The notes beneath the pieces are model-generated. The model was not told the DNA's origin. It worked only from the letters and a program-made list of their open reading frames with translations, and did not search any database. The position numbers and the translations under genes are program-made. Positions 6,732 through 15,004 of a stretch of DNA of 64,000 nucleotides are shown here, one piece after another (position 1 is the stretch's first letter; every line of letters begins with the position of its first letter). Source of the DNA: Rhodanobacteraceae bacterium (GTDB lineage: Bacteria > Pseudomonadota > Gammaproteobacteria > Xanthomonadales > SZUA-5); the NCBI GenBank assembly GCA_024234055.1, contig JACKOW010000003.1, positions 186,001-250,000 of the forward strand. The letters run 5' to 3'.

Positions 6732-9047
6732 ATGAACACAGAACGCAATTTGCTCAGCAAGGCCATTCGCGACGTGCTGCGCCGCGGAACACTGATCGCT
6801 TCACTCTTCGCTGCCGCTTTGGCCAGCAGCGGCATCCACGCCCAGGACTCCGACGATGAAGGTGACGGGGTAGATACCGAGCAGCTCCTTGAAGACCAGA
6901 CCGTCATCAAGAGCGAGATCGAGATCGGCGTTGGCAACGTCTCCGATTCCTCCTGGCGCTTCGGTCGCTACACCGGTCTTGAGGACGACGGGCTGTTTCC
7001 GGTGGTCAACATCGACATCTACAAGCGCGGCGGCCCCTGGGATGGCGACAACGCCAGCTACTGGCGATTGACCGGTCGCAATCTCGGCATCGAGTCGCGT
7101 GACCTGATGTTCGAGTTCGGCAAACAGGGCAGCTACAACTTCCACCTGGGTTTCGATGAGATCCCGCATTATCAACTGCAGGACTCGCAGACCTTCTTTG
7201 CCGGTGCCGGCAGCAGCAATCTGACACTGCCCAGCAACTGGGTGGGCGGCCAGACCACGGCGCAGATGAGCCAGCTGGGCCCCAACCTGCGCACCTACGG
7301 CATTGAGCACGGCCGTCAGCGCGCCAACATCGGCGGTGATGTCACCCTGCCCTCGGGATGGAGCTTCAAGGCGGACTATTCCCGCGAGAAAAAGGATGGC
7401 AACAAGGTCACGGCGCTGACTATCGGCAATTCCGGTGGCAATCCGCGAGCGGTGCTGGCACCGGAACCGGTGGACTATCTGACCCAGCAGCTGGATGCGG
7501 TGTTGTCCTTCGCCGACGCCACCAAACAATTCAGCATCGGCTACTACATGTCCTTGTTCGACAACGACAATACTGGGCTGATCTGGCAGAACCCGTACTC
7601 GGCCATCAGTGGCTGGGACAGCTCGGCCGGCTTCCCCGGCGGTCAGGGACAGGTCGGGCTGGAACCGGACAACGAGTTCCATCAACTGAATCTCAAGGGC
7701 GGCTACAGTTTCTCCAAGACCCTGCGACTGGTGGGCGATGTTTCCATCGGCCGCGCCACCCAGAACGACGCCTTCCTGCCCTACACCATCAATCCGGTGC
7801 TGGCGGCCACGATCACCCAGCCGTTGCCCGAGGCCTCTCTGGATGGCGAAGTCGACGTCACCCATGTCGGGCTTCGCCTGACTGGCCAGCCTTGGGATAC
7901 GGTGTCACTCGGCGCCAGCTTCAAGTACGACGAGCGTGACAACAAGACCCATCACCAGGAGTTTGTCTACATCGGAGGTGATTCGAACGCTCAGAATGTA
8001 GCACCCAACAGCGGCGTGAGGCGTTTCAACGAGCCCAAGAGCTACAAGGACGAGCGCTTCCGTCTGGATGCCGGCTGGCGCGCCAGTGATTGGTTGCGAA
8101 TCGACGGCGAAGCGGAGTTCCGCAAGACCGAGCGGCCGCACCAGGAGCGCGAGAGGATCGATGAGGATCGCTTCTCGCTGAATTTCGCCATCGACACCGG
8201 CGGCTTCTGGACCGGTGGATTGCGCCTCAACAACGCCAAGCGTGACGGCGGCAGCGAGTATCTGGGCTACGAGACCTTGCTGGGCGGCTATTCGCCGGAC
8301 TACTACAACACGTTGCAGCCCTTTGTCGGCGGCTTCCCCTTCGAGAACCTGCCGGGTTTGCGCAAGTTCAATCAGGCCGATCGAAAACGTCAGAACGGCG
8401 AGCTCTACGCCAGTTTCATGCCGGCCGACGCGGTCTCGATCAGCGCCAGCTACAACTACAGCGAGGATGACTACAACAACTCCGAGTTGGGTCTGACCTT
8501 CTCCAGGGTCAGAACTCTGAATGTCGATGTCACCTGGACGCCGACCAACCGCTTCTCTGTCTATGCCTTTGCCGCGGAAGACCGTTACGACAACGATCAG
8601 GATGGTCGCCAGTACTCCGGCGGCGGCGTGCGCCCGACTCAGTACAACGATCCCAACCGCAACTGGACCATGAAGAGCCGCGACTATGTGCTCACCTATG
8701 GCGTCGGGGGCAACCTGAGCTTCCTGGAAGACCGAATCAAGGTCGGCTTCGATTTGGTGAATTCCCGTGCCGATTCCGACATCTTCGTGACCACCGGCCC
8801 GTCACTGACCTCCGCACCCTTGCCGACGTCCGAGAGCGATCTGAACTCGGCCAGCCTGTGGGCTGACTATCGCTGGCGCAAGGACATCAACTTCCGGCTG
8901 CGCTTTGCCTACGAAGACTACGCAGAGTCCGATTGGGCCGTCGATGGCGTGCCACCCAACCAGCTGGCCAACGTGATCACGCTGGGCGAGAGCAGCCCCG
9001 ACTACTCGGTATGGGTGACCACCTTCAGCGTGGCCTACCGCTTCTGA
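6732..9047 (+). CDS. MtrB/PioB-family decahaem-associated outer-membrane beta-barrel
   Basis: A 771-residue protein; GAGG lies 6 nt before the ATG. A signal peptide ends near residue 37 (SGIHAQ) and an acidic DSDDEGD stretch follows. The rest alternates polar and hydrophobic residues in many amphipathic strands, with long Asp/Asn/Gly loops, and ends in Phe (SVAYRF), the usual barrel C-terminus. MtrB proteins hold a decahaem cytochrome in the outer membrane; the cytochrome gene is directly upstream. There is no cysteine in the whole protein, so the CXXC pair near the N-terminus of Shewanella MtrB is missing, as in several homologues outside Shewanella. A stem-loop at 9073-9098 closes the unit. 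Confidence 0.88.
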   Translation: MNTERNLLSKAIRDVLRRGTLIASLFAAALASSGIHAQDSDDEGDGVDTEQLLEDQTVIKSEIEIGVGNVSDSSWRFGRYTGLEDDGLFPVVNIDIYKRGGPWDGDNASYWRLTGRNLGIESRDLMFEFGKQGSYNFHLGFDEIPHYQLQDSQTFFAGAGSSNLTLPSNWVGGQTTAQMSQLGPNLRTYGIEHGRQRANIGGDVTLPSGWSFKADYSREKKDGNKVTALTIGNSGGNPRAVLAPEPVDYLTQQLDAVLSFADATKQFSIGYYMSLFDNDNTGLIWQNPYSAISGWDSSAGFPGGQGQVGLEPDNEFHQLNLKGGYSFSKTLRLVGDVSIGRATQNDAFLPYTINPVLAATITQPLPEASLDGEVDVTHVGLRLTGQPWDTVSLGASFKYDERDNKTHHQEFVYIGGDSNAQNVAPNSGVRRFNEPKSYKDERFRLDAGWRASDWLRIDGEAEFRKTERPHQERERIDEDRFSLNFAIDTGGFWTGGLRLNNAKRDGGSEYLGYETLLGGYSPDYYNTLQPFVGGFPFENLPGLRKFNQADRKRQNGELYASFMPADAVSISASYNYSEDDYNNSELGLTFSRVRTLNVDVTWTPTNRFSVYAFAAEDRYDNDQDGRQYSGGGVRPTQYNDPNRNWTMKSRDYVLTYGVGGNLSFLEDRIKVGFDLVNSRADSDIFVTTGPSLTSAPLPTSESDLNSASLWADYRWRKDINFRLRFAYEDYAESDWAVDGVPPNQLANVITLGESSPDYSVWVTTFSVAYRF

Positions 9048-9072
9048 GTTTGAGTCTGCAATAGCGTCAAGC

Positions 9073-9098
9073 ACTTCTCCCCGCTCGCGGGGAGAAGT
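9073..9098 (+). terminator. Stem-loop after the MtrB-type gene
   Basis: ACTTCTCCCCGC and GCGGGGAGAAGT are perfect 12-base complements around a 2-base centre, 26 bp after the stop codon. The T-run after it is short (TCGTTTCT), so it may be a terminator or an RNA-stabilising hairpin. Confidence 0.55.
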
Positions 9099-9160
9099 CG
9101 TTTCTGGGCATGGGAAAGTGCGCCGGGCCGGCAGTATTCCAAGCTTTCGGTGTAGCGAAA

Positions 9161-9358
9161 TTGCGTCGCGACCTGGGGGATGATGCCTACCGTCGTCACC
9201 GGTCGCGCCGTGAAGGCGCTCCTACGAAAGCTGCGCTCGCTGTAGGAGCGACCTTGCGTCGCGACCTGGGGGATGATGCCTACCGGCGTCACCGGTCGCA
9301 CCGTGAAGGCGCTCCTACGATAGCTGCGCCCGCTTCAGGAGCGACCTTGCGTCGCGAC
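9161..9358. repeat. 93-bp tandem repeat, about 2.1 copies, of the AGGAGCGACC/GTCGCGACC family
   Basis: Units begin TTGCGTCGCGACC at 9161 and 9254, and the opening of a third is at 9347. The two full units differ at only a few bases. Each contains GAAGGCGCTCCTACGA and AGGAGCGACC facing each other, so each can fold. The same core occurs at 37978-38053, 50797-50820 and 53044-53115. No gene overlaps it; the gap 9099-9529 otherwise shows nothing clear. Confidence 0.7.
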
Positions 9359-9529
9359 CGGCGAAGCACAGGTCCTATACTGCAGCGCATCCTGGTTCGG
9401 CGTCGCCATGAGGAGGAACGCGCGCCTGCGCGGCCGCTTCTGAGCGGCTGCCGGCGCCAAGCGGCGCCGCAGCGCGGCGCCCTCCAGAGCGAAGGGCCGC
9501 TCTGTCATGCAGTTCTCGCTGGCCAAGGA

Positions 9530-10366
9530 TCAAACCCTGCCCCTAGGCAAACGGCCTATCGGCGTTTCCGGTGTCCACGCGCCCGGCGCCAGATGCTGCG
9601 CGCGCGGTCGGAAATGCGCGGAGGTACGCATCAGCGCGCGATACAGCCTTGCCGCCCACTGGGCACGGGCGGCGGGCGTGCTGATCTGGTCCTGGCGCAG
9701 CTCGATCATGGTGTAGGGCAGACCACGCTGGATGGCGTGATGGTCCACCGTGTGACCCATGGCCAGATGGCCATCGTAGGGCTGATTGTCGCCGACCACG
9801 ACGCCATCCCGAGACAGCTCGCGGATCAGGTGGTGAGCGAAGGTCGGGTCGTGGCGCCAGAGCACGCCCACCGACCATGGCCTGGGCTCGCGGGTGTCGG
9901 CGAGCATCGGCGTGAAGCTGTGGATGGACAGCACCAGCGGCACCATCGAAGTCATCGCCATCTGCTTCAGGTGGCGATCAATGCGGCGATGATAGGGCTG
10001 GTGGTAGACGCGCCAGCGCCGATCCCGCTCGGCCTCCGACAGACCCTGGTTGCCAGGGATCAGGGTGCCGTCACTGACTTCGGGTATCAGGGTGGGATCG
10101 TCCCTGGACCGATTGGGATCGATCACCAGCCGCGAGATCCCGTGCTCGATCATCGGCGCCTTGAGCGCTCTGGCAATCCGCCGTGCCACGTCCACCGCGC
10201 CCAGATCGCAGGCAATGTGCCGTGTGAGATCGAAGGGGCTGAGCCCCAGATCATGCAGCGGGCCGGGGATCTTGTTGCTGGCATGGTCACACAGCACCAG
10301 CCAGTGAAGATTGCTGCCCGGATGCCAGCGAAACACGGGAATATGATGTCTAGACTTGGAATCCAT
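9530..10366 (-). CDS. N-formylglutamate amidohydrolase family protein
   Basis: A 278-residue protein from the ATG at 10366; an earlier ATG at 10408 is possible. LVLCDHASNKIP near residue 25, SIHSFTP in the middle (about 150) and VDHHAIQRGLPYTMIELRQD near 220 are hallmark segments of the FGase fold (PF05013), whose conserved Asp, His and Glu residues bind zinc. Family members release glutamate from N-formylglutamate at the end of histidine breakdown, but this branch is often found apart from hut genes and may act on other N-acyl amino acids. No hut genes are nearby. It stands alone, convergent to the MtrB-type gene, with the repeat region between them. Confidence 0.8.
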   Translation of the reverse strand: MDSKSRHHIPVFRWHPGSNLHWLVLCDHASNKIPGPLHDLGLSPFDLTRHIACDLGAVDVARRIARALKAPMIEHGISRLVIDPNRSRDDPTLIPEVSDGTLIPGNQGLSEAERDRRWRVYHQPYHRRIDRHLKQMAMTSMVPLVLSIHSFTPMLADTREPRPWSVGVLWRHDPTFAHHLIRELSRDGVVVGDNQPYDGHLAMGHTVDHHAIQRGLPYTMIELRQDQISTPAARAQWAARLYRALMRTSAHFRPRAQHLAPGAWTPETPIGRLPRGRV

Positions 10367-10538
10367 GCCCCAATGATGCCCGACCGGCGGCTGCAGATGG
10401 CGGGGCAAGACTGCGCCGCTTCAGCTTGAAGGGCTCAGGGCGTGCCGTCGGCGCTTGCGTGTCCCGGCCAGCACGGCCATCGGTTTGCCAGCCTTGCGGC
10501 ACCCCGGCTTGCGCCGCTCCGGGGTGCCTCGTGACCTT

Positions 10539-12725
10539 TCAGCCAGCCCGACAGGAGGCCGGCAGATAGCGATCGGCAATGTCCGTTCCGATGCCATCCT
10601 CCAGTTCCACCAACAATTCCTCGGTATTGCCAAGGGCATTGCCGCAACGCCAGCTCAGATTGCCATCCTGGTTCACGGCCGGGAGCAAGTACAGATAGCT
10701 CTCGTGCAGCTTGGCGTGGGCAGCGTCGTTGAAGGTGATCAGGATGGCTCCCGCGTCCAGGTCCACGGTCACCTTGCCACCGGCACCGCTCATGGGTAAT
10801 TCCATGCCGATGTCCTCAGCCGATTTGGGCAGCGCATTGGCGCTGTAATAGTGCTCGGAGATCGCTACCTTCAGCGCTGCGGCCTGGGCCAGACCCTCGG
10901 CGACCTCGGCTCGGACGATGAAGTCCTGATAGGCGGGTATGGCGATGGCCGCCAGCACTGCCACTACGGCGACCGTGGTCATCCCATCGGCGCCACCGAG
11001 GAACTCACCCGGGTGCTGGGCATAGTTCAGATCCAGATGAATCCGCTGCGCCGACAAGTCCACACTGATACCCATCGCCGTCTGACGCGGCAGACCCAGT
11101 TCGCGCGCGGTCGGCAGGCTGACCATGTCGACCTCGGCACCGCCGATGTCAGCCAGGGATACCAGCCCGCCAAGCCATGCGTAGTAGGTGCGTCGAGTGG
11201 CGTCGTCGATGACGCCGGCAGCGCTGAAAGTCGCTGAAGGATCACTGCCGGAAGCGCTGACGAAGGCCCCGAGCGACTCACCGGCCCCCAGACTGGCGCG
11301 GTCGATCAGCGGCTGCGGCACACCGGCCAGAACCAGCCAGCCATCCTCTTCGACCCAATACAGGTGCGAACCGGCCCGCGCATACAACTGGGCCCACAAC
11401 TCGTCAGGAATCTTGGCCTCGCTTTCGCCCAGTGCCGCTCCCACTTCCATCAGGCTCGGCAGGCGCAAATGGTGAATGCTGGCACCACCGCGCTCAGTGA
11501 CATCGAGCTTGGCCTTGAGCTTCTGCTGAAGCACATCCAGCACCTTCTTGAAGGCGGCGGCATCCTGCAACCTGATCGCCGCAAAGTCGCCGGCGTCATC
11601 ACTGAAGACCGCCAGTTCCGGTCCGAAAGGCGCAAACCAGTCTGCCAAAGCCAGCCCGGTCGCTTCCTTGAGTTTGGCATCGGCTTCATCCAGCTCGGCG
11701 GCGCCTTCGTCCTTGGCATCCTGGGCAAAGGCCTTCTGCATGCGTTGCACGTCAGCACCCGTGGGCCAGGCCATGGTGAAGGCAGCCGTGGTGGTTCCGG
11801 CGGACTTGATGTCCATCGAGCGCGCCGACTGCGGCAGGTATCGACTCCAGCCAGCACCGGCAATTTCCGCCCGCAAACTCAAGCGACCATGCCCTGCCAC
11901 CGTGCCCCAGCCCAACGCGACGCGCTTGGTCTGGTCCAGCGCCATGCGCGCGAATTCGTCGGTGGCGCCCATGCTCAGAATGGGGCGCAAGGCCTCCATG
12001 TCGGCCCACAACACCATGCCGTGGCCGGCAGCGTCGATCTCGCGCTCCAATGCCAACTCGGGGCGAGCTTCCACCTTGGCCTCGGCGATACCCTTGCGCA
12101 GTGACTTGAATGCGTCGAGATTGGCAAACATCCCGCCCAGCAATGACAGGCGCTTGCTGGCCGCGTCGAAATGCAGGAACAGCGCCGAAGTGCCGAGCGC
12201 AATCTGCGTGTAACCCTCATTGTCGAAGGCCAGCGCCGAATCCACCTGCGGCAGTTGCCGCAAGGTCTCGGCAAGGGCCGCTGCGTCGGGGTAATCCAGG
12301 ATCATCGTGATATAGACGTTGGCCGCCGGCGAAGCCATACGGCCTGCGGCGATTGTGGTCAGTTCAATCGGCGAGCCCAGCCGATAGAGCAGCCCTGCCA
12401 GCGGCTGCGTCGCCTCACCGGAAATCGGGTCCTTGGCAAAGTCCGTCCGCATCTTCGCAATCGCGGTGACATAGGCCTGACTCTGGAACATCCGGTCGGT
12501 CGCCTTGTCGGCAGGTCCGAACAGCGCTCGCCAGGGGCTCGGAAGCCTCAAGTAAAGAATGCTGTCGGCCGGAAGCCGATCGCGCAGCCAGGCATTCTGC
12601 GAAAACGTTTGCTCCTGGGCTTCGACGGATGCCGAAGGAACGCTGGACGTCTCGTCGTGCTTGCCCCCACAGGAGCTCAGCAACACCAGAGCAAAAAGCA
12701 GAAAAAGTCGATGAATCATGGACAT
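10539..12725 (-). CDS. Large lipoprotein (DUF3352-like) with a C-terminal type IV pilin domain
   Basis: A 728-residue protein from ATG 12725, with AAGG upstream. The N-terminus is a lipoprotein signal (LFALVLLSSCGG, lipid-bearing Cys near residue 19). Residues about 40-560 form a long mixed alpha/beta region resembling DUF3352-type proteins; that label is tentative. The last 150 residues are a pilin: AVLAAIAIPAYQDFIVRAEV (about 587-606) matches the pilin alpha-1 helix, and the end, SWRCGN ... RYLPASCR, matches the disulfide loop of PilA. The prepilin cleavage site (GFTLIE) is missing and the helix is internal, so prepilin peptidase should not process it. A lipid anchor plus a pilin-like module is unusual. 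Its role is unknown; pilus assembly or inhibition are guesses. Confidence 0.72.
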   Translation of the reverse strand: MSMIHRLFLLFALVLLSSCGGKHDETSSVPSASVEAQEQTFSQNAWLRDRLPADSILYLRLPSPWRALFGPADKATDRMFQSQAYVTAIAKMRTDFAKDPISGEATQPLAGLLYRLGSPIELTTIAAGRMASPAANVYITMILDYPDAAALAETLRQLPQVDSALAFDNEGYTQIALGTSALFLHFDAASKRLSLLGGMFANLDAFKSLRKGIAEAKVEARPELALEREIDAAGHGMVLWADMEALRPILSMGATDEFARMALDQTKRVALGWGTVAGHGRLSLRAEIAGAGWSRYLPQSARSMDIKSAGTTTAAFTMAWPTGADVQRMQKAFAQDAKDEGAAELDEADAKLKEATGLALADWFAPFGPELAVFSDDAGDFAAIRLQDAAAFKKVLDVLQQKLKAKLDVTERGGASIHHLRLPSLMEVGAALGESEAKIPDELWAQLYARAGSHLYWVEEDGWLVLAGVPQPLIDRASLGAGESLGAFVSASGSDPSATFSAAGVIDDATRRTYYAWLGGLVSLADIGGAEVDMVSLPTARELGLPRQTAMGISVDLSAQRIHLDLNYAQHPGEFLGGADGMTTVAVVAVLAAIAIPAYQDFIVRAEVAEGLAQAAALKVAISEHYYSANALPKSAEDIGMELPMSGAGGKVTVDLDAGAILITFNDAAHAKLHESYLYLLPAVNQDGNLSWRCGNALGNTEELLVELEDGIGTDIADRYLPASCRAG

Positions 12726-12974
12726 GGCAACACCTTCATGGCAGCTCTTCACATTTCTTGATCATCCCACAGGCTAAACCGGTATCCGGTCGCCATGCAA
12801 TGACATTGCTTGCGCTGCGCTGCGGCCAGGCGCAATCGCGGCTCTGCCATGTACCCCGCCCGAGCTCTGCTATGCTCCGCGGGCCGCTGGCGTGATGCCT
12901 AAGATGAGCCGACTTTCAGCCAGATTGCGCAGCCACGCAATCGACAACAGAGCCGTGCCGATAGCCCGACATCC

Positions 12975-13460
12975 ATGAAACACACGATCAGTCTCAGTCT
13001 TCTTCTTGCGACGCTTTGGTGGGTGCTTTCCGGCTACCCCAAGCCCATCCTGCTGGGTCTGGGACTGTTCAGCGTCGCCTTCACGGTCTGGTTGGCGAAT
13101 CGGATGGACGTCATCGACCGGGAAAGCCACCCGGTGCATCTCTCGCGTCAGCTCCTGGTGTTCTGGGCACGACTCTTCGTCGAGATCGTGGTCTCCAACC
13201 TTCAGGTGGTGGCATCGATCCTGTCGCCGCGTCGCAACAACATCCAACCACACTTCCTGCGCGTGCGCAGCCGCCAGAACACGGCACTCGGGCAAGTGTT
13301 GCTGGCGAACTCGATCACCTTGACGCCCGGAACCGTGACCGTGGGGCTGGACAATGGCGAATTGCTGGTTCACGCCTTGAGCACGGCGTCCGGAGCTGCG
13401 GTCGTCGAGGGCCAGCTGGACGCAATGATCCCGCCAGATCTGGAGGAAATCGCCTCGTGA
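12975..13460 (+). CDS. mnhE: Mrp/Mnh cation/proton antiporter subunit E
   Basis: 161 residues; the first gene of a ten-gene operon. Two hydrophobic helices at the N-terminus (about 5-40) are followed by the subunit-E signature: a region FWARLFVEIVVSNLQV, then ILSPRRNNIQP and NSITLTPGTVTV (about 110-125). Subunit E is a peripheral membrane component of the hetero-oligomeric Mrp complex, which exports Na+ or K+ in exchange for protons. Its stop overlaps the next start. The divergent gap on its 5' side (12726-12974) shows no obvious operator. Confidence 0.88.
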   Translation: MKHTISLSLLLATLWWVLSGYPKPILLGLGLFSVAFTVWLANRMDVIDRESHPVHLSRQLLVFWARLFVEIVVSNLQVVASILSPRRNNIQPHFLRVRSRQNTALGQVLLANSITLTPGTVTVGLDNGELLVHALSTASGAAVVEGQLDAMIPPDLEEIAS

Positions 13461-13738
13461 TGCTCACCGCAGCCGGCATAGCCATATTGGTGTCGATGGG
13501 TCTGGCGCTTCTGCGCACGCTGCTCGGGCCCAGTGTGCACGACCGCATCCTTGCGGTGAACAGTTTCGGCACCAAGACCGTGCTGCTGATTACCCTGCTC
13601 GGTGCCATGGCGGGTCGTGGCGACTACTTCGACATCGCCCTGCTCTACGCCCTGATCAACTTCATCGGCACGGTTGCCTTGATGCGCTACAGCGAGTCGG
13701 CGGAGATGCGCCGCGAGGAAGAGGATTCGAAGTCGTGA
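13460..13738 (+). CDS. mnhF: Mrp/Mnh antiporter subunit F
   Basis: 92 residues with three hydrophobic helices. RTLLGPSVHDRILAVNSFGTKTVLLI (about 18-43) is the typical subunit-F segment. The ATG overlaps the mnhE stop (TGATG); a GTG codon directly before it is in frame and slightly better placed for the GGAGG at 13442-13446. Either start gives the same mature fold. Translation is probably coupled to mnhE, and its end overlaps mnhG by 4 bases. The polar tail (EEEDSKS) is cytoplasmic. Confidence 0.87.
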   Translation: MLTAAGIAILVSMGLALLRTLLGPSVHDRILAVNSFGTKTVLLITLLGAMAGRGDYFDIALLYALINFIGTVALMRYSESAEMRREEEDSKS

Positions 13739-14061
13739 GCGCGCTGGATATCTGCATCGCGCTGCTGCTGTGGTCCGGTGCCCTGTTGCTGGTGATTGCC
13801 GGCATCGGTCTTTTGCGCTTTCCGCATTTCTATTCGCGCCTGCACGCGGCTGGTGTTGTCGACACCTTGGCTGCAGCCCTGTTTCTGGGCGGGCTAGTGC
13901 TGAAATTCGGGGCCACGCTGGCCTCGGTCAAGCTCGGGCTGATCTTCCTTTTCCTGCTGTTCACCAGCCCCACCGCCTGCCATGCGCTGGCCTATTCGGC
14001 CTGGATCAGCGGCTTGCGTGAACCTGCAGACTCCGAGGAGCCGCCGTCATCGCCGAACTGA
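13735..14061 (+). CDS. mnhG: Mrp/Mnh antiporter subunit G
   Basis: 108 residues starting at GTG 13735, overlapping mnhF by four bases (GTGA). Three hydrophobic helices and the motif GLLRFPHFYSRLHAAGVVDTLAA (about 25-47) identify subunit G (PhaG/MnhG). It is one of the small membrane components that accompany the ion-pumping ND-like subunits. The TSPTACHAL segment near residue 80 is also conserved in the family. The C-terminus overlaps the coding region of the next gene if that gene starts upstream of its first ATG. Confidence 0.88.
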   Translation: MSALDICIALLLWSGALLLVIAGIGLLRFPHFYSRLHAAGVVDTLAAALFLGGLVLKFGATLASVKLGLIFLFLLFTSPTACHALAYSAWISGLREPADSEEPPSSPN

Positions 14062-14084
14062 TCGACATTCTGCTGCTGGCCTTC

Positions 14085-14582
14085 ATGGTGATCACGGCGA
14101 TCTTCGTCGTGCGCAGCCGCGACCTGCTGGTCGTGGTCATGGTATTTGGCGCCTACAGCCTGCTCTCTGCCGGCATGTTCCTGGTCATGGACGCGGCCGA
14201 TGTGGCCTTTACCGAAGCCGCGGTCGGTGCCGGGGTATCGACCATTCTGATGCTGATGGCGCTGAGCTACACCAGTCGCTTTGAACGCCCAATCGGCCGC
14301 CAATGGTTGCCTCTGGCCGTGGTGCTGGTCACCGGCGCCGTGCTGGTCTACGGGACGCTGGATCTGCCCAGAGTCGGCGCCCCGGAGAACGTGGCGCACC
14401 AGCATGTGGCGCCGCGCTATCTGCAGGAGTCCGGTGAGGAAATCGGTATTCCCAACGTCGTCACCAGCGTCTTGGCCAGCTACCGTGGATTCGACACACT
14501 CGGCGAGGTCGCCGTGGTCTTCACGGCGGGCCTCGGCGTGTTTCTGCTGATCGGCGGCGTGCGCCGCAAGAGTGGCCACTGA
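14085..14582 (+). CDS. DUF4040 / MbhD-MbhE-like Mrp subunit (equivalent to C-terminal part of MnhA)
   Basis: 165 residues from the ATG at 14085. Helices 1-3 with MVFGAYSLLSAGMF and FTEAAVGAGVSTILMLMAL match DUF4040 (MbhD); the last 100 residues, with GVPN-like GIPNVVTSVLASYRGFDTLGE, match the MbhE segment that precedes MnhB. In classical Mrp this unit is fused to the large MnhA; here it is separate. The start is uncertain: the frame is open upstream and encodes a better first helix (VIAELIDILLLAF), with GAGGAG at 14035-14040, but only ATC, GTC or CTG codons are placed as starts. Its stop overlaps mnhB (TGATG). Confidence 0.8.
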   Translation: MVITAIFVVRSRDLLVVVMVFGAYSLLSAGMFLVMDAADVAFTEAAVGAGVSTILMLMALSYTSRFERPIGRQWLPLAVVLVTGAVLVYGTLDLPRVGAPENVAHQHVAPRYLQESGEEIGIPNVVTSVLASYRGFDTLGEVAVVFTAGLGVFLLIGGVRRKSGH

Positions 14583-15004
14583 TGCGCGATTCGCTGATCC
14601 TGCGCATCGTCAGCAAGTTCATGATCCCGGTGATCGTGCTGTTCGCGCTGTACGTGCAGTTCCACGGTGAACTGGGTCCTGGCGGCGGCTTTCAGGCCGG
14701 CGTGATCCTGGCGGCTGCGCTGATTCTGCACATGCTGGTATTTGGTCTGGACGAAACCCGCCGGATTGCACCCATCAAGGTGCTGCGAACGCTGAGCGCA
14801 CTGGGCGTGCTGATCTACGGCGGCACTGGCGTCATCACCCTGTTGCTGGGCGCCCAGTTCCTCAACTACAACGTACTTGGCAGCACGCCGGCCGGCGGCC
14901 AGCACCTCGGCATCTTCCTGATCGAAGTGGGTGTGGCAGTCACGGTGGCCTCGACGCTGCTGCTGCTGGCCTTCGTCTTTGCCGCCAGGGTGCGTGATCG
15001 ATGA
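14582..15004 (+). CDS. mnhB: Mrp/Mnh antiporter subunit B
   Basis: 140 residues, four hydrophobic helices. FALYVQFHGELGPGGGFQAG (about 21-40) is the highly conserved MnhB segment, and HLGIFLIEVGVAVTV near residue 110 also fits. The ATG overlaps the previous stop, and its end overlaps the mnhC start (ATGA), showing tight translational coupling. Subunit B lies beside the ND-type pumping subunits in the Mrp complex. Confidence 0.9.
   Translation: MRDSLILRIVSKFMIPVIVLFALYVQFHGELGPGGGFQAGVILAAALILHMLVFGLDETRRIAPIKVLRTLSALGVLIYGGTGVITLLLGAQFLNYNVLGSTPAGGQHLGIFLIEVGVAVTVASTLLLLAFVFAARVRDR

Noticed and set aside
5761..9047. Anaerobic DMSO reductase system (DmsE-DmsF)
   Set aside because: The pair would fit DmsE/DmsF as well, but no molybdopterin reductase (DmsA) or iron-sulfur subunit (DmsB) gene is in the window, so a DMSO role has no positive support here.
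9161..9358. Possible CRISPR array
   Set aside because: The repeat is 93 bp, has no spacers and only two full units; no cas genes are present.
9110..10429. Long plus-strand open frame (439 codons) opposite the formylglutamate amidohydrolase gene
   Set aside because: It runs through the tandem repeats and antisense to a gene with clear family motifs; its sequence is Arg/Gln/His-rich as expected from the reverse of a high-GC gene.
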